This document shows, piece by piece, positions 17,999-28,406 of a DNA stretch of 64,000 nt. This DNA is from CBDCLY01 sp965218715 (lineage in GTDB: Bacteria; Bacteroidota; Bacteroidia; Flavobacteriales_E; Vicingaceae): assembly GCA_965218715.1 (NCBI GenBank), contig CBDCLY010000007.1:7768-71767 (forward strand). Reading direction: 5' to 3'. A program made the position numbers and the translations under genes. Under the pieces are notes generated by a model. That model did not search any database and was not told the origin of the DNA. It was given only the letters and a program-made list of their open reading frames with translations. Positions within the stretch are counted from its first letter, which is position 1. Each line of letters opens with the position of its first letter.

Positions 17999-20192
17999 TT
18001 GATTGATCCAGAACAAGAACAGAAAGACTTAAAAAGAAGGTATAGAAATCTTCTAAAAGTCAGCACAAAAGTGAAGACCAAAGCTGATAAGGCAAAAGTT
18101 AGAAAGGCCTTTGAAGTTGCCGTTGAAGGACACAAGGACATGAGGCGAAAATCTGGTGAACCATTTGTCTATCATCCAATAGAAGTTGCCCGAATTGTGG
18201 CAGAAGAGATAGGATTGGGCACTACATCTATTGTTTGCGCTTTGCTTCACGATACAGTAGAGGACACAGACATTGATCTCGATGATATCGAAAGAATGTT
18301 TGGCGAAAAGGAAAGAAGGATCATTGATGGTTTAACCAAAATTGCAGAAGTAGTTGATTATACCGCCTCGATGCAGGCAGAAAATTTCAGGAAGATTTTA
18401 TTGACGTTATCGGATGATGTTCGAGTCATCATTATCAAGTTGGCAGATCGCTTGCACAACATGCGAACCATGGATTCTATGCGTCGAGATAAGCAATTAA
18501 AGATTTCGTCAGAAACGCTTTTTCTCTTTGCACCATTAGCGCATAGGTTAGGTTTGTATTCGATTAAGACAGAACTAGAAGACTTATCCTTAAAGTATAC
18601 TGAGCCTGAAATTTATGAAGAAATAAAAGGGAAACTACAAAAAACTAAAGCGGTAAGAACTCGCTTTGTGAATCGCTTCTCAGTTCCTATTGCGACTGCC
18701 CTAAAAGAGCAGAAGGTAAAGTTTGAAATAAAGGCCAGGACAAAGTCGATCTATTCGATTTACAATAAAATAAAGACGAAAAATGTCAGCTTTGAAGAAA
18801 TTTATGATGTTTTTGCCATTCGGATAATCATTGAGAGCCAAGCCGAGAAAGAAAAAACAGATTGTTGGAATACGTATTCTTTGGTGACGGATTTTTATCA
18901 GCCCAACCCAGACCGTTTAAGAGATTGGTTATCAACTCCCAAGACAAATGGATATGAATCATTACATACAACAGTAATGAGTCCTGGCGGCAAGTGGGTG
19001 GAAGTTCAAATTCGTTCAAGAAGGATGGATGAAATTGCTGAAAAGGGGTATGCAGCTCATTGGAGATACAAAGAGGGAAGTGGTGAATCTAGCTTTGATA
19101 CCTGGATCAACAAGATTAGAGAATTGTTGGAAAACCCAGAGAGCAATGCCGTTGAATTTATTGATGATTTTAAACTTAATCTATTTTCAGAAGAGATTTT
19201 TATTTTCACCCCAAGCGGAGAAATTAGAAACTTACCCAAAGGAGCAACTGCACTTGATTTTGCTTTTGAAATCCATTCTGAAATTGGGGCCCATTGCATG
19301 GGTGCAAAGGTAAATCACAAATTAGTTCCTTTAAGCACAGAGCTAAAGAGCGGAGATCAGGTTGAAATTATCACTTCGAAAAAACAAAGTCCTAAAGAAA
19401 ACTGGTTGGATTTTGTAACTACTGGTAAAGCAAAGTCAAAGATTAAATCCTTTTTAAGAGAAGACAAAAGGATGTTAGCAGAGGAAGGAAAAAAGAAATT
19501 CAACAAGTGGCTAGAGAAGCAAAAGGTTCAGGTAAATTCTGAAAATATTAAACAGGTTCAAGCCCTTTTTAGAGAACCATCACCTGTTGAATTGTATTAT
19601 AAGTTTCAACTGGGTAGGTTAAATCTAGAGCGATTAGAGCGTTTAAAGATTGAAGGAGGAAAAATTATTCGAAGGCAAAACGAAAAAAAAGCCTGAAAAT
19701 CTGTTTAAGGCTACCTTAGAAAAACATGGACGATCCAATGAAATGTTGGTCATTGGTGAAGGAATGGATCAATTCGATTACAAACTATCGCCCTGTTGCA
19801 ATCCTATTCCTGGTGATGAAGTCTTTGGTTTCCTGAGTATCAAAGAAGGAATAAAAATTCACAAAACGAATTGCCCAAATGCCGTTCAGTTGATGTCTAA
19901 TTATGCCTATCGAATTGTAAAGGCGAGATGGACAAGCAAGGAACAAATTGCCTTCTTGGCAGGAATAAAAGTGACTGGAATAGATGACGTGGGGCTTGTA
20001 AACAACATTACCCGACTTATTTCTGGTGAGTTAAATGTGAACATGCGCTCAATTAGCTTTGATTCAGATGATGGCATTTTTGAAGGTCAAATTATGGTGT
20101 ATGTGCACAACACCAAGCATTTAAAAAAATTAATAGCAAAATTGAAATCAATTGATGGGGTGATAAATGTGTCCAGAATCGACAGTGTTTAA
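17999..20192 (+). CDS. RelA/SpoT-family (p)ppGpp synthetase/hydrolase, one frameshift
   Basis: A bifunctional stringent-response enzyme of about 730 residues when restored. The HD hydrolase domain is intact (YHPIEVARIVAEE, LLHDTVEDTDID, KLADRLHNMRTMD), followed by the synthetase (KTKSIYSIYNKIK, YESLHTTVM) and TGS (FTPSGEIRNLPKGATALDFA). Near 19682-19689 an A8 run appears one base too long: reading it as A7 joins ...RRQNE to KKPENLFKATLEKH and continues into the ZBD/ACT region (IHKTNCPNA; KVTGIDDVGLVNNIT). Both HD and synthetase residues look functional. The start is TTG at 17999; no in-frame ATG precedes the conserved region. Confidence 0.9.
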
Positions 20193-20194
20193 TC

Positions 20195-20224
20195 TTGTTA
20201 CCTTCATAGAATAGCGTATTTTTG
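20195..20224 (+). promoter_or_regulatory. Bacteroidota-type promoter of fur
   Basis: TTG at 20195-20197, a spacer of exactly 19 bp, and TATTTTTG at 20217-20224 match the Bacteroidota -33/-7 consensus (TTTG, 19, TAnnTTTG). The fur ATG lies 17 nt after the -7 element. Confidence 0.7.
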
Positions 20225-20240
20225 ATTAATAAGAAATTAC

Positions 20241-20705
20241 ATGGCACTTAGTCCAGAAACGATTGAAAAAGTAAACGAGATTTTTTCTGCCTATTTAGAA
20301 AAAAATGGGCATCGAAAAACTCCAGAACGATTTGCTATACTTAATGAAATTTACTCTCAGGAAGGTCACTTCGACATTGAAGGATTGTACGTTTCAATGA
20401 AAAATAAAAAGTATAGAGTTAGCCGGGCTACATTATACAATACCATCGATTTGCTTTTGGCTTGTAATTTAGTTAGGAAACATCAGTTCGGAAATAACAT
20501 TGCTCAATTTGAACGATCTTATGCTTTTAAGCAACACGATCACCTAGTTTGTACAAAATGCAATAAGGTAATTGAGTTTTGCGATCCCCGGATTCAAAAC
20601 ATTAAATCAACAGTTGGAGAACTACTCGACTTTAATATACTACACCACTCACTAAACCTTTATGGTATTTGCAGTTCATGCACCAATATTGAACAAAAAA
20701 ACTAA
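20241..20705 (+). CDS. Fur-family metal/peroxide-responsive repressor
   Basis: A 154-residue Fur-type protein. The winged-helix N-terminal half contains GHRKTPERFAILNEIYSQEGHFDIEGLY and VSRATLYNTIDLLLACNLVRK (recognition helix). The C-terminal half holds the HxHxxxCxxC-type zinc site (KQHDHLVCTKCNKVIEF) and a second CSSC near the end. It regulates genes in response to iron, zinc or peroxide; the subtype (Fur, Zur or PerR) cannot be settled here. It has its own promoter and leads into the STAS gene and purA with very short gaps. Confidence 0.9.
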   Translation: MALSPETIEKVNEIFSAYLEKNGHRKTPERFAILNEIYSQEGHFDIEGLYVSMKNKKYRVSRATLYNTIDLLLACNLVRKHQFGNNIAQFERSYAFKQHDHLVCTKCNKVIEFCDPRIQNIKSTVGELLDFNILHHSLNLYGICSSCTNIEQKN

Positions 20706-20709
20706 GGAT

Positions 20710-21057
20710 ATGAAGTTTAACTACCGCATCAGAAAAAAAGAAGAAATAAGCATTATTGACTTTGCAGGAAGAATTCTTGACAGGTCAGATGCAAAGGACT
20801 TAATTATGGAAACCGATTCATTGTTATCGGCAGGTCATAACAAAATAATAGTCAACCTTACCAACATCGATTATATTAACAGTGCTGGTTTAAATGTGTT
20901 AATTACTTTATTGACAAATACACGTAATAATTACGGGGAACTTTACATTTGCGAAATACCTGACAAGGTGAAAAAATTAATTGTAATGAGTAAGTTGGAA
21001 AATATATTTTCAATGACTACAACAGAAGAAGAAGCATATAAAAAATTATTGAGCTAG
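20710..21057 (+). CDS. STAS-domain anti-sigma-factor antagonist
   Basis: A 115-residue single STAS domain. It starts at the ATG at 20710, 4 bp after the fur stop; the longer frame from 20662 would overlap fur. The motif IIVNLTNIDYINSAGLNVLITLLT carries the conserved serine that partner kinases phosphorylate in SpoIIAA/RsbV-type proteins. It probably acts in a partner-switching system. No cognate kinase or phosphatase is next to it. It is followed without a gap by purA. Confidence 0.85.
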   Translation: MKFNYRIRKKEEISIIDFAGRILDRSDAKDLIMETDSLLSAGHNKIIVNLTNIDYINSAGLNVLITLLTNTRNNYGELYICEIPDKVKKLIVMSKLENIFSMTTTEEEAYKKLLS

Positions 21058-22338
21058 ATGAAAGTTGATGTATTATTAGGTCTTCAATGGGGAGATGAAG
21101 GGAAAGGGAAAATCGTTGATGTTTTAAGCCCAAAATTTGACGTAATTGCAAGATTTCAGGGTGGCCCGAATGCAGGCCATACTCTTGAATTTGATGGAAT
21201 TAAGCATGTCCTTCACACGATACCATCGGGAATATTTCATGCTGATAAATTAAATGTTGTAGGCAATGGTGTCGTAATTGACCCCATTATATTCATGAAA
21301 GAAATTGATGCTTTGGAAGGTCACAATATTGATTTTGCCTCGTCTTTGATGATTTCTAAAAAAGCCCATTTAATTCTACCTACACATCGACTTTTAGATG
21401 CGGCATCTGAGCAGGCCAAAGGAAAAAAGAAGATTGGCTCTACCTTAAAAGGGATTGGTCCAACCTACATGGACAAAACTGGCAGAAACGGCCTCCGAGT
21501 GGGTGATATTGAAACTTCTGATTTTTCAGAAAAGTATGAATTGCTGAAACAAAAGCATCTACAAATGCTTAGTCAGTTTGACTTTGAAGTCGAATTGGTT
21601 GCATTAGAACAAGATTGGCTCAACAGCATCGAAAGATTCAAACAATTCACCCTAATCGATAGCGAACATTTCATCAATGAAAATAAAAAGTCAGGAAAAA
21701 GAATTTTAGCAGAGGGGGCACAAGGAACTTTACTTGATATCGATTTTGGCTCCTACCCATTTGTAACCTCATCAAATACTATCACGGCTGGGGCTTGCAC
21801 TGGACTTGGTGTTGCTCCTAACCAAATTGGAGAAGTATATGGCATTTTCAAAGCCTATTGCACTAGAGTTGGAAGCGGACCATTTCCAACAGAGTTACAC
21901 GATGAAACAGGAGAAGCACTTAGAAAAGCTGGCCATGAATTTGGCGCTACTACTGGAAGACCAAGAAGATGTGGTTGGATAGATTTACCAGCATTAAAAT
22001 ATGCGATAATGATTAACGGGGTCACTCAATTGATCATGACGAAGGCGGATGTTTTGAGCAGTTTTTCAGAGATAAAGGTTTGCACTAAATACCGAGTAGA
22101 CGGAAATCTAATTGACTACTTACCATTTGATGTATTGAACAGTTCGTTTGAACCCGTTTATGAAACATTGGAAGGCTGGGCAGATGACATTAGTCAGCTT
22201 CAATCGATAGACGAATTGCCCAAAAGTTTAGTTAGTTATATTGAATACCTAGAAGAAAAACTTGAAACTCCAATTTCAATAGTTTCAGTAGGTCCTGACA
22301 GAAAACAAACTTTAATACGTAAAAGTGAATTGGTTTAG
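21058..22338 (+). CDS. purA: Adenylosuccinate synthase
   Basis: A 426-residue enzyme of normal length. It begins with the GTP-binding GLQWGDEGKGKIVD loop and contains the catalytic-site motif GPNAGHTLEFDG, GIGPTYMDKTGRNGLRV, and TTTGRPRRCGWIDL (IMP/Asp site). It joins aspartate to IMP with GTP in the first committed step of AMP synthesis. It directly abuts the STAS gene stop and overlaps the OstA-like gene by 14 bp. Confidence 0.97.
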   Translation: MKVDVLLGLQWGDEGKGKIVDVLSPKFDVIARFQGGPNAGHTLEFDGIKHVLHTIPSGIFHADKLNVVGNGVVIDPIIFMKEIDALEGHNIDFASSLMISKKAHLILPTHRLLDAASEQAKGKKKIGSTLKGIGPTYMDKTGRNGLRVGDIETSDFSEKYELLKQKHLQMLSQFDFEVELVALEQDWLNSIERFKQFTLIDSEHFINENKKSGKRILAEGAQGTLLDIDFGSYPFVTSSNTITAGACTGLGVAPNQIGEVYGIFKAYCTRVGSGPFPTELHDETGEALRKAGHEFGATTGRPRRCGWIDLPALKYAIMINGVTQLIMTKADVLSSFSEIKVCTKYRVDGNLIDYLPFDVLNSSFEPVYETLEGWADDISQLQSIDELPKSLVSYIEYLEEKLETPISIVSVGPDRKQTLIRKSELV

Positions 22339-23936
22339 GCCATTGAATCTTCCTCCATTTCAAATCATCTCCCGACTTTTCGGATTATTATTACTAGTCT
22401 GCATTGGCACAAGTCTTTCTGCCCAAAAAACGGAAAAAATTGAGATAGTACAGGCCAATGAATTGGTTTTTACAGAACAGAGTGGAATTAAGGCTCAGCG
22501 CCTAATTGGCGATGTTATCTTTAAGCATCAAAATGCGCTTATGTATTGCGACAGTGCATATCTCTACCAAGGCAAAAATAGCATTGAGGCCTTTGGTGAT
22601 ATTCGCATCAATCAAGGGGATACCATGAATTTGTATGGGGATCATCTCAATTACGACGGCAATACTCAAATTGCAAATGTTACGGGAAAAGAAGTGAGAT
22701 TGTCGAGCACTGATTTTAACCTAACAACAACTTCCCTTTTATACAATCGGACCAATAATGTTGCAGATTATTATGAAGGTGCAGTAATTGAAAGCAAAAA
22801 TGATAGCAATATTTTGGTCAGTGAAATAGGACACTTTTTTGCCAATGAAAGCATGTTCATGTTTAAAAGAAACGTGGTGTTGAGTAATCCAAATTTTGAA
22901 ATGAACTCTGATACGCTTCACTATTTCACAAAAAGCGAAAAAGTAAAATTCATTGGGCCAACTAGTATTAAAGGAGACAGTAATTACATATTCTGTCACA
23001 ATGGATGGTACGATACTAAACTAGATCAGTCTCAATACTTTGATGAAGCCTATATCATTTCAGAAAATAGAAAGTTATTAGGGGATACCTTATACTATGA
23101 TCGAATAATAGGATATGGTCAGGCTGATGGCAACATTTCCATTATAGACACCACAGAAAAAATTGTTCTTTCGGGAGATCATGGCGAAATCTATGAATTC
23201 AAAGACTCTGCAATTGTAACTGAAAATGGTTTATTGAATCAAATTGTTGAAGATGACACACTGTTTATTCGTGCAGATACATTCAAAATTTTTAAGCAGA
23301 ATGAAATGGACTTTTTAATGGCCTATTATCATGTTTTGATTTTCAAGTCTGATCTTCAAGGAGCATGTGATTCAGTGGCTTACTCTTTTTCAGATTCAAC
23401 CATTCAACTTTATGATGAACCTGTGCTTTGGTCAGACCAAAATCAATTAACAGCCCATCGAATTGATATTCGAATGGCCAATAAAAACATTCACTCTTTA
23501 TTCCTAGACTCCAACGCCTTTATCATTTCTGAAATTGACTCCATTCGATATAATCAGATAAAAGGGAAAACCATGACAGGTTACTTTAAAAACAGCAGTC
23601 TAAGCAAGGTGAAAGTAAGAGGAAGCGGCCAAACTACCTATTTTGGACAAGATGAAGCAGAGAAGTTCATAGGGTGTAAATGTTGCGGAAAGTACAGACC
23701 TAGACATTCAAATTCAGGACAACACGATACGTTCCATTTCATTTCTAAACGACCCTGAAGCTGAAATGCATCCTATGGACAAATATGATCCTATAGAAGA
23801 TTTACGGTATCGTGGATTTATTTGGTTAATTGACAGAAGGCCTCTTTCAAAAACGGATTTGATTAATTTCACTTTAAACCCCATAGGTAAATCAGCCTGT
23901 TCGTTACTGATAATTAAGCAATTTAACACAGGATGA
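22325..23936 (+). CDS. OstA/LptA-like periplasmic protein, one frameshift
   Basis: A protein of about 536 residues when restored. The signal peptide is residues ~14-33 (IISRLFGLLLLVCIG, ending SLSAQ). The OstA-like repeat domain follows (LIGDVIFKHQNALMYCDSAY; LYGDHLNYDGNTQ), as in LPS-transport periplasmic proteins. The extra G in GGG near 23671 derails the frame. Dropping it gives GVNVAESTDLDIQIQDN and then a natural tail to the TGA at 23934. It may bind lipopolysaccharide or another outer-membrane lipid. It overlaps purA by 14 bp. Confidence 0.8.
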
Positions 23937-23974
23937 ATTTTAAAATATTCTTAAGTTTCCATTTATTTTGAATT

Positions 23975-25073
23975 ATGTCTACTACAACGTCCAAACTCGA
24001 TTCTAAAGCAAAAGCATTTTTTATTCAATTACCTTAACAATGCCTCCCCAACAGGGCACGAAAAAGAGGGTCAAAAGATTTGGTTAGAATACCTGAAACC
24101 CTTTGTAGATGAAACTTTAACTGATGACTACGGAAATGCGGTAGCCATCATAAATCCTGAAAAGAAATACAAGGTAGTGATAGAAGCTCATGCTGATGAA
24201 ATTGGCTGGTATGTGCATTACATCAGCAAAGAAGGATTCATCTATGTTAGAAGAAATGGAGGTTCAGATCATCAAATAGCCCCCTCTAAAAAGGTGAACA
24301 TCCATACCGACAAGGGAATTGTTAAGGCGGTTTTTGGATGGCCAGCAATTCATACAAGAGGAAATGGAAGCCAGGAACAAGCAACCCCAAGTTGAAAAAC
24401 ATCTTTTTAGATTGTGGTTGCGCCAGCAAAGAAGAAGTAGAAAAATTGGGAGTTCATGTTGGTTGTGTAATTACCTATGAAGATGAGTTTAGCATTTTAA
24501 ATAATAACTATTACTTAGGCAGGGCATTGGACAACAGAATCGGTGGCTTTATTTATAGCGGAAGTGGCTAGATTACTCAAGAAAAATAAAGTCGAGCTAC
24601 CATTTGGATTGTACATTACCAATTCGGTTCAAGAGGAAATTGGTCTCAGGGGAGCTCAAATGATAGTTGAAAGAATAAAACCAAATGTGGCCATCGTAAC
24701 TGATGTTTGTCATGATACCCAAACACCACTAATTAATAAAATCGAACAAGGAGACTTGTTTAGTGGAAAAGGCCCAGTTATTACCTATGGCCCATCCGTT
24801 CATAATAAGCTAAGAGCATTAATTTTAGATGTTGCAGAACAGCACAAGATTGGCATTCAACGCTTGGCGGCTAGTCGTTCTACCGGAACAGATACAGATG
24901 CTTTTGCCTACGCAAATGGGGGAATACCATCTGCCTTAATATCATTGCCGATTAGGTATATGCACACAACTGTAGAGATGGCTCATAAAGATGATGTAAG
25001 CAATGTAATCAACCTAATTTACCAAAGCTTATTGGCAATTGAAGATGGACATGATTTTTCCTATTTCAGTTAA
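23975..25073 (+). pseudogene. M42 family glutamyl aminopeptidase-like metallopeptidase, three frameshifts
   Basis: As written the frame is broken three times, but all pieces are intact and in order, about 365 residues in total (normal for M42). Restoration needs one T fewer near 23999-24025 (giving ASPTGHE), one extra A near 24379-24386 (HTRGNGSQEQANPKL), and one T fewer near 24555 (GGF-IAEVARLL). Metal and catalytic motifs remain: IEAHADEIGW, GRALDNRIGG, VQEEIGLRGAQ, and TDTDAFAYANGG with MHTTVEMAHKDD at the C-terminus. It is a cytosolic zinc/cobalt aminopeptidase. Three unrelated indels within 600 bp, with no eroded motif, point to sequence error more than real decay. Confidence 0.75.
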
Positions 25074-25098
25074 AGTAAACAGGAAGATAGAATTCAAC

Positions 25099-25664
25099 TC
25101 AATTCAAAGAATGAACGTCCAATTGAATATTTCCCATCTTTAATTCACGATACTGTTTTGCCAAATGGGCAAGGAGTTTACTTAGTTTAGCAATTGCTTC
25201 TTCCGTTTCTGAAGAAACATTTTGCTTTCTTAGGCGCAGGAACAAGAAGGCCATAAACGGCATTAATGGCCATTTCAATTTCATTTGAGACTCCTTTCCC
25301 TCCTGCTTTTTTTATCAGATCATTAAGAACAGGTTTCGCCGCTTCGTAGTTTTCTTGGTGACGTTTATCTTCTAATTTTATCAATAAGGTCTGATGTAAA
25401 ATTGATAAACCTTCTAGCTCTCTGCTTACACTCAATAAATGTCCTTGTTGCTCAATTCCATTTTCTTTCATTTTCTAGAATGATGGCCTTATACCAATCT
25501 CTGATTTCGTTTAAGACCTCTTCATTTTGGTCAAACTGACTAATGATGTACTGTTCTAACTTGGATTCATCAAATTGAACGGACCGCAAAATGTCTTCAA
25601 TTTGAAACATATAGATAATGTACTCTACTATATTGGTATCCTTCTTAAGCCTAGCTATTAGCAT
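25099..25664 (-). pseudogene. DUF4924 family protein, two frameshifts
   Basis: A Bacteroidota-specific DUF4924 protein of about 187 residues when restored; function unknown. Family motifs: ARLKKDTNIVEYIIYMFQIEDILR at the N-terminus, NEIRDWYKAIILE, and EIEMAINAVYGLLV. As written the frame breaks after ILEN (A4 should be A3, near 25471) and after GLLVP (CC should be C, near 25234), where the correct frame reads LRLRKQNVSSETEEAIAKLSK. It begins directly after the stop of the OmpH-like gene, so the two are co-transcribed. Confidence 0.75.
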
Positions 25665-26267
25665 CTATTTATCTTCTTTTTTGTATTGATCATTTAAACC
25701 TTGGATCACTTCTTTTGTAATGTCTAATGTATCTGTGGCCATTAGGGTGCTGCTGTTTGCGCTTCTGTCGAGAATATAATTGATGCCTTCATCTTGGTAT
25801 TTCACTAAATAATTGGCAACATCATTCCTTATTTCCTTTTGCATTTTGGCCTCTAAATCCAGAAGCTGATTGCTCCATTCTTGTTGTAATTTCCCAAGTT
25901 CTTGTTCCTTTTCTAATAAGTCTTGTTGTTTTTGTTGTCCTTCAAACTGACTCATTTGTCCGGCTGTTTGCTGAAATTCAATTACCTCCTTTTCAAATGC
26001 ACTAGCTTTTGCCTCTAGACTCCTTTTAAATTGTTTCTGCTTCGCCTCCAACTCATCCGTTAAATCAATTACCATTTGGTATTGATCCCAAATTGAATCA
26101 GAATTAACAAAAGCAATTTGAGGATTGACTTCATCTGTAATAATTGGTTCAACCACGTTCGTTTCAATTTCATTAGGAGTTTCCTCATTTTCACATTGCA
26201 TGATTAGCAAATAACAAAGGCCTAATAATAGAAGGATATTGATGGTCCATTGAACTGGGTTTTTCAT
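25665..26267 (-). CDS. OmpH/Skp-like periplasmic chaperone-family protein
   Basis: A 200-residue exported protein. A hydrophobic helix at residues 9-25, ending LIMQC, could be a lipoprotein signal or an anchor. A short linker leads to the OmpH start motif PQIAFVNSDSIWDQY. A long coiled coil rich in Gln/Glu/Lys (residues ~65-160) follows, as in the Skp tentacles. It probably helps outer-membrane proteins cross the periplasm. It forms an operon with the DUF4924 gene (stop and start adjacent). Confidence 0.75.
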   Translation of the reverse strand: MKNPVQWTINILLLLGLCYLLIMQCENEETPNEIETNVVEPIITDEVNPQIAFVNSDSIWDQYQMVIDLTDELEAKQKQFKRSLEAKASAFEKEVIEFQQTAGQMSQFEGQQKQQDLLEKEQELGKLQQEWSNQLLDLEAKMQKEIRNDVANYLVKYQDEGINYILDRSANSSTLMATDTLDITKEVIQGLNDQYKKEDK

Positions 26268-26319
26268 TTTAGCTTATTTTTAAATTAAGAACCGCAAAAA
26301 TGAGATAAATTCTCGAATC

Positions 26320-27165
26320 ATGATTTCTAAAATTCCTAAAAACCTAGAGCAGATTGAAGTTAAGTATGCATTGGCCATATTGGACTTATTGGCCCTATTG
26401 GAACAAGAGAATGAAATTAAAAAACCATTCAATTTTGAAGCGAAAGAATTGATTACAGAAGAAATTCTAATTGAGAACCTTTCCAGGCACCCAATACCTA
26501 CTAGAGAACAATTCCATTACCTTGGAAAGTACACTGAAGCATTAATGGCTTATTTCTTCAGGGTCTGTAAGAATCATCAATTATTAATAAGCAATTTACA
26601 AATCAATGAAGAAGGAATAAGTAAAGGTGAAATTGATTTTATTCTATTGAACAAGCAAAAGGAGTACGTCCATCTAGAATACAGTACCAAATTTTTTCTT
26701 CAGCTTAAAGATGCAGAAAATGTACAATGGCTTGGGCCCAATGGGAAAGACAGCTTAAAGAAGAAGAAAGAAAAGTTAATCAATCAGCAATTGAGGCTCT
26801 GTTCAAATTATCACCATTTACTAAAGGAAAATTTGAAAGACAAAAAGATAATTCCCAAAGCCCTGTTGCACATGTTTGCCTTTTTTCCTTTTGAATCAAC
26901 AATAAAAAAATGGTGGATTAGACAAAACAAGACAAATCAACTTCTTGAAAGTTCTGCTTATTTTTCAATTGCTCATTCAAAACTAAAGTGGCTAAATCCT
27001 TGCCTTGGAACAAATCTACTTTGCGATGTCGATGAATTAGAAAACCATATTGATCAACATTTTAGAAAGGATCAAAAAGCAATACTAGTTGTTAGGTACG
27101 ATGAAAATAAAGAACCAATGGACCATGGGTTTATCGTTAATAATACTTGGCCTAGTTCAAATTAA
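26320..27165 (+). CDS. DUF1853 family protein
   Basis: A 281-residue protein of the DUF1853 family. The motif GEIDFILLNKQKEYVHLEYSTKFFL, preceded by LGKYTEALMAYFF, has the E-x-D...E-x-K pattern of a PD-(D/E)XK nuclease-like fold. Here the last position is E-Y-S-T-K, so the catalytic lysine may be displaced. WLGPNGKDSLKKKKEKL is another family mark. No function is established. It is convergent with the SiaC-like gene, with a 14-bp overlap. Confidence 0.8.
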   Translation: MISKIPKNLEQIEVKYALAILDLLALLEQENEIKKPFNFEAKELITEEILIENLSRHPIPTREQFHYLGKYTEALMAYFFRVCKNHQLLISNLQINEEGISKGEIDFILLNKQKEYVHLEYSTKFFLQLKDAENVQWLGPNGKDSLKKKKEKLINQQLRLCSNYHHLLKENLKDKKIIPKALLHMFAFFPFESTIKKWWIRQNKTNQLLESSAYFSIAHSKLKWLNPCLGTNLLCDVDELENHIDQHFRKDQKAILVVRYDENKEPMDHGFIVNNTWPSSN

Positions 27166-27562
27166 TTTGTCTTTCTTTTAGCTTTTCATAGGCGGAAAAC
27201 TTAAATGGCAAGGATAGCATTTGGGACAAATCTTCTCCCATTTCTAAGGCATACTTGTCGTTGCTCAAATAATTCCAATTCACATTCACTAGAACTCCTT
27301 GTTCTTTCATTTCATTCACTTTCATTAGAAAAAATAAGAATCTTTTCGAAGAAGCAAGGTTAAAGTATTCAATGTCGAAAGTAAATTCAATGGTTTGTAT
27401 GGGTGGGTTGGCAACAAAATCATCCATCCAATTCAATAAAGGCCGATAGAATTCCTCAACATTCACCAAAATTGATTTTCCTTGGATAAGAAATGAACCT
27501 TTTTGAGGATTAAAAATCACCCTTGGAGATTTATATGTTGGTTCAATTTCTATGTGCTGCAT
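27152..27562 (-). CDS. SiaC-type (DUF1987) regulatory phosphoprotein
   Basis: A 136-residue DUF1987 domain. The SiaC-family signature is clear: SPRVIFNPQKGSFLIQGKS, YRPLLNWMDDFVANPP, and FDIEYFNLASSKRFLFF. In Pseudomonas SiaC, a threonine in this last motif is phosphorylated by the SiaB kinase. Here the equivalent position appears to be Leu/Ala followed by Ser-Ser, so the phospho-acceptor may be a serine or be absent. No siaA, siaB or siaD neighbour is seen. The ATG at 27562 is the only start. Confidence 0.85.
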   Translation of the reverse strand: MQHIEIEPTYKSPRVIFNPQKGSFLIQGKSILVNVEEFYRPLLNWMDDFVANPPIQTIEFTFDIEYFNLASSKRFLFFLMKVNEMKEQGVLVNVNWNYLSNDKYALEMGEDLSQMLSLPFKFSAYEKLKERQINLN

Positions 27563-27667
27563 ACTAGGACTTTTAATAAATTTAAGCCATAATTTGACAC
27601 ATGGTATTTAAATTATACTATTCATTCATTAGACTAGACCAACCTTGGATTCAAATCGACAAAGTAA

Positions 27668-28406
27668 TTAAAGACTCATCATATCTTTTAATTTTGCAGC
27701 CTGTCTTCTAGAAATTTCAATTTGCTTTTCATCTTTTTAAGCTAACTCTGAGACCTCCATTGAACCAATTTTCAATTTTATCCACCCAATTTAGGTTGAT
27801 GATGAATTTTCTATTTGCTCTAAAAAAGACCTTCTGATCAAGCCGCTGTTCTAGGCCATTTAGTGATTTTAAAATTAATGGCTTAAATGTTTTAAAGTAA
27901 ACCCTCACATAATTTCCCTCTGACTCAAATGCACTTACTTCGCTTAACTTAACAAACCAGCACTTCTCTCCATCCTTTACAAATACTTGATCATTTTCTC
28001 CCAAAACATTAGAAGATTCTCCCAATTGGACTTCTTCCATTTGCTCATCCTCAAATTGGCGGGTAGCTTTTAATTTCTCAATGGTCTCCCCTAAACGGCT
28101 CTGTTCGATTGGCTTAAGCAAGTAATCAAATGCATTTACCTCGAATGCTTTAATTGCAAATTCATCATATGCGGTTGTAAAAACAACTTGAGGTACAAAT
28201 GAAATTTCTTCCAACAAACCAAAACCATCTTTACCAGGCATTTGTATGTCTAAAAAAATAATGTCAGGTTTTAATACCTCAATTTTTTTAATTGCATTAT
28301 CTGCATTATTGCATTCGCCAATTACTCTAACTTCTGGATATTCCTCCAATAAGTTCATTAGCTCTTTTCTTGCAAGCCTTTCGTCATCAATTACTAATGC
28401 TTTCAT
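27668..28406 (-). CDS. LytTR-family response regulator, one frameshift near the end
   Basis: A response regulator of about 245 residues when restored. The receiver domain is intact: ALVIDDERLARKELMNLL, the phospho-acceptor aspartate in DIIFLDIQMPGKDGFG, then VVFTTAYDEFAIKAFE and YLLKPI. The LytTR DNA-binding domain follows (VKDGEKCWFVKLSEVSAFES; FFRANRKFIINLNWVDKIE). As written it stops after VSLKR. Reading the A5 near 27738-27742 as A4 gives a normal LytTR tail, KDEKQIEISRRQAAKLKDMM, to the stop at 27668. It pairs with the sensor kinase, whose gene it overlaps by 20 bp. Confidence 0.88.

Noticed and set aside
24177..25073. Separate small genes inside the M42 peptidase region
   Set aside because: The fragments are consecutive parts of one M42 protein in order, split by single-base shifts.
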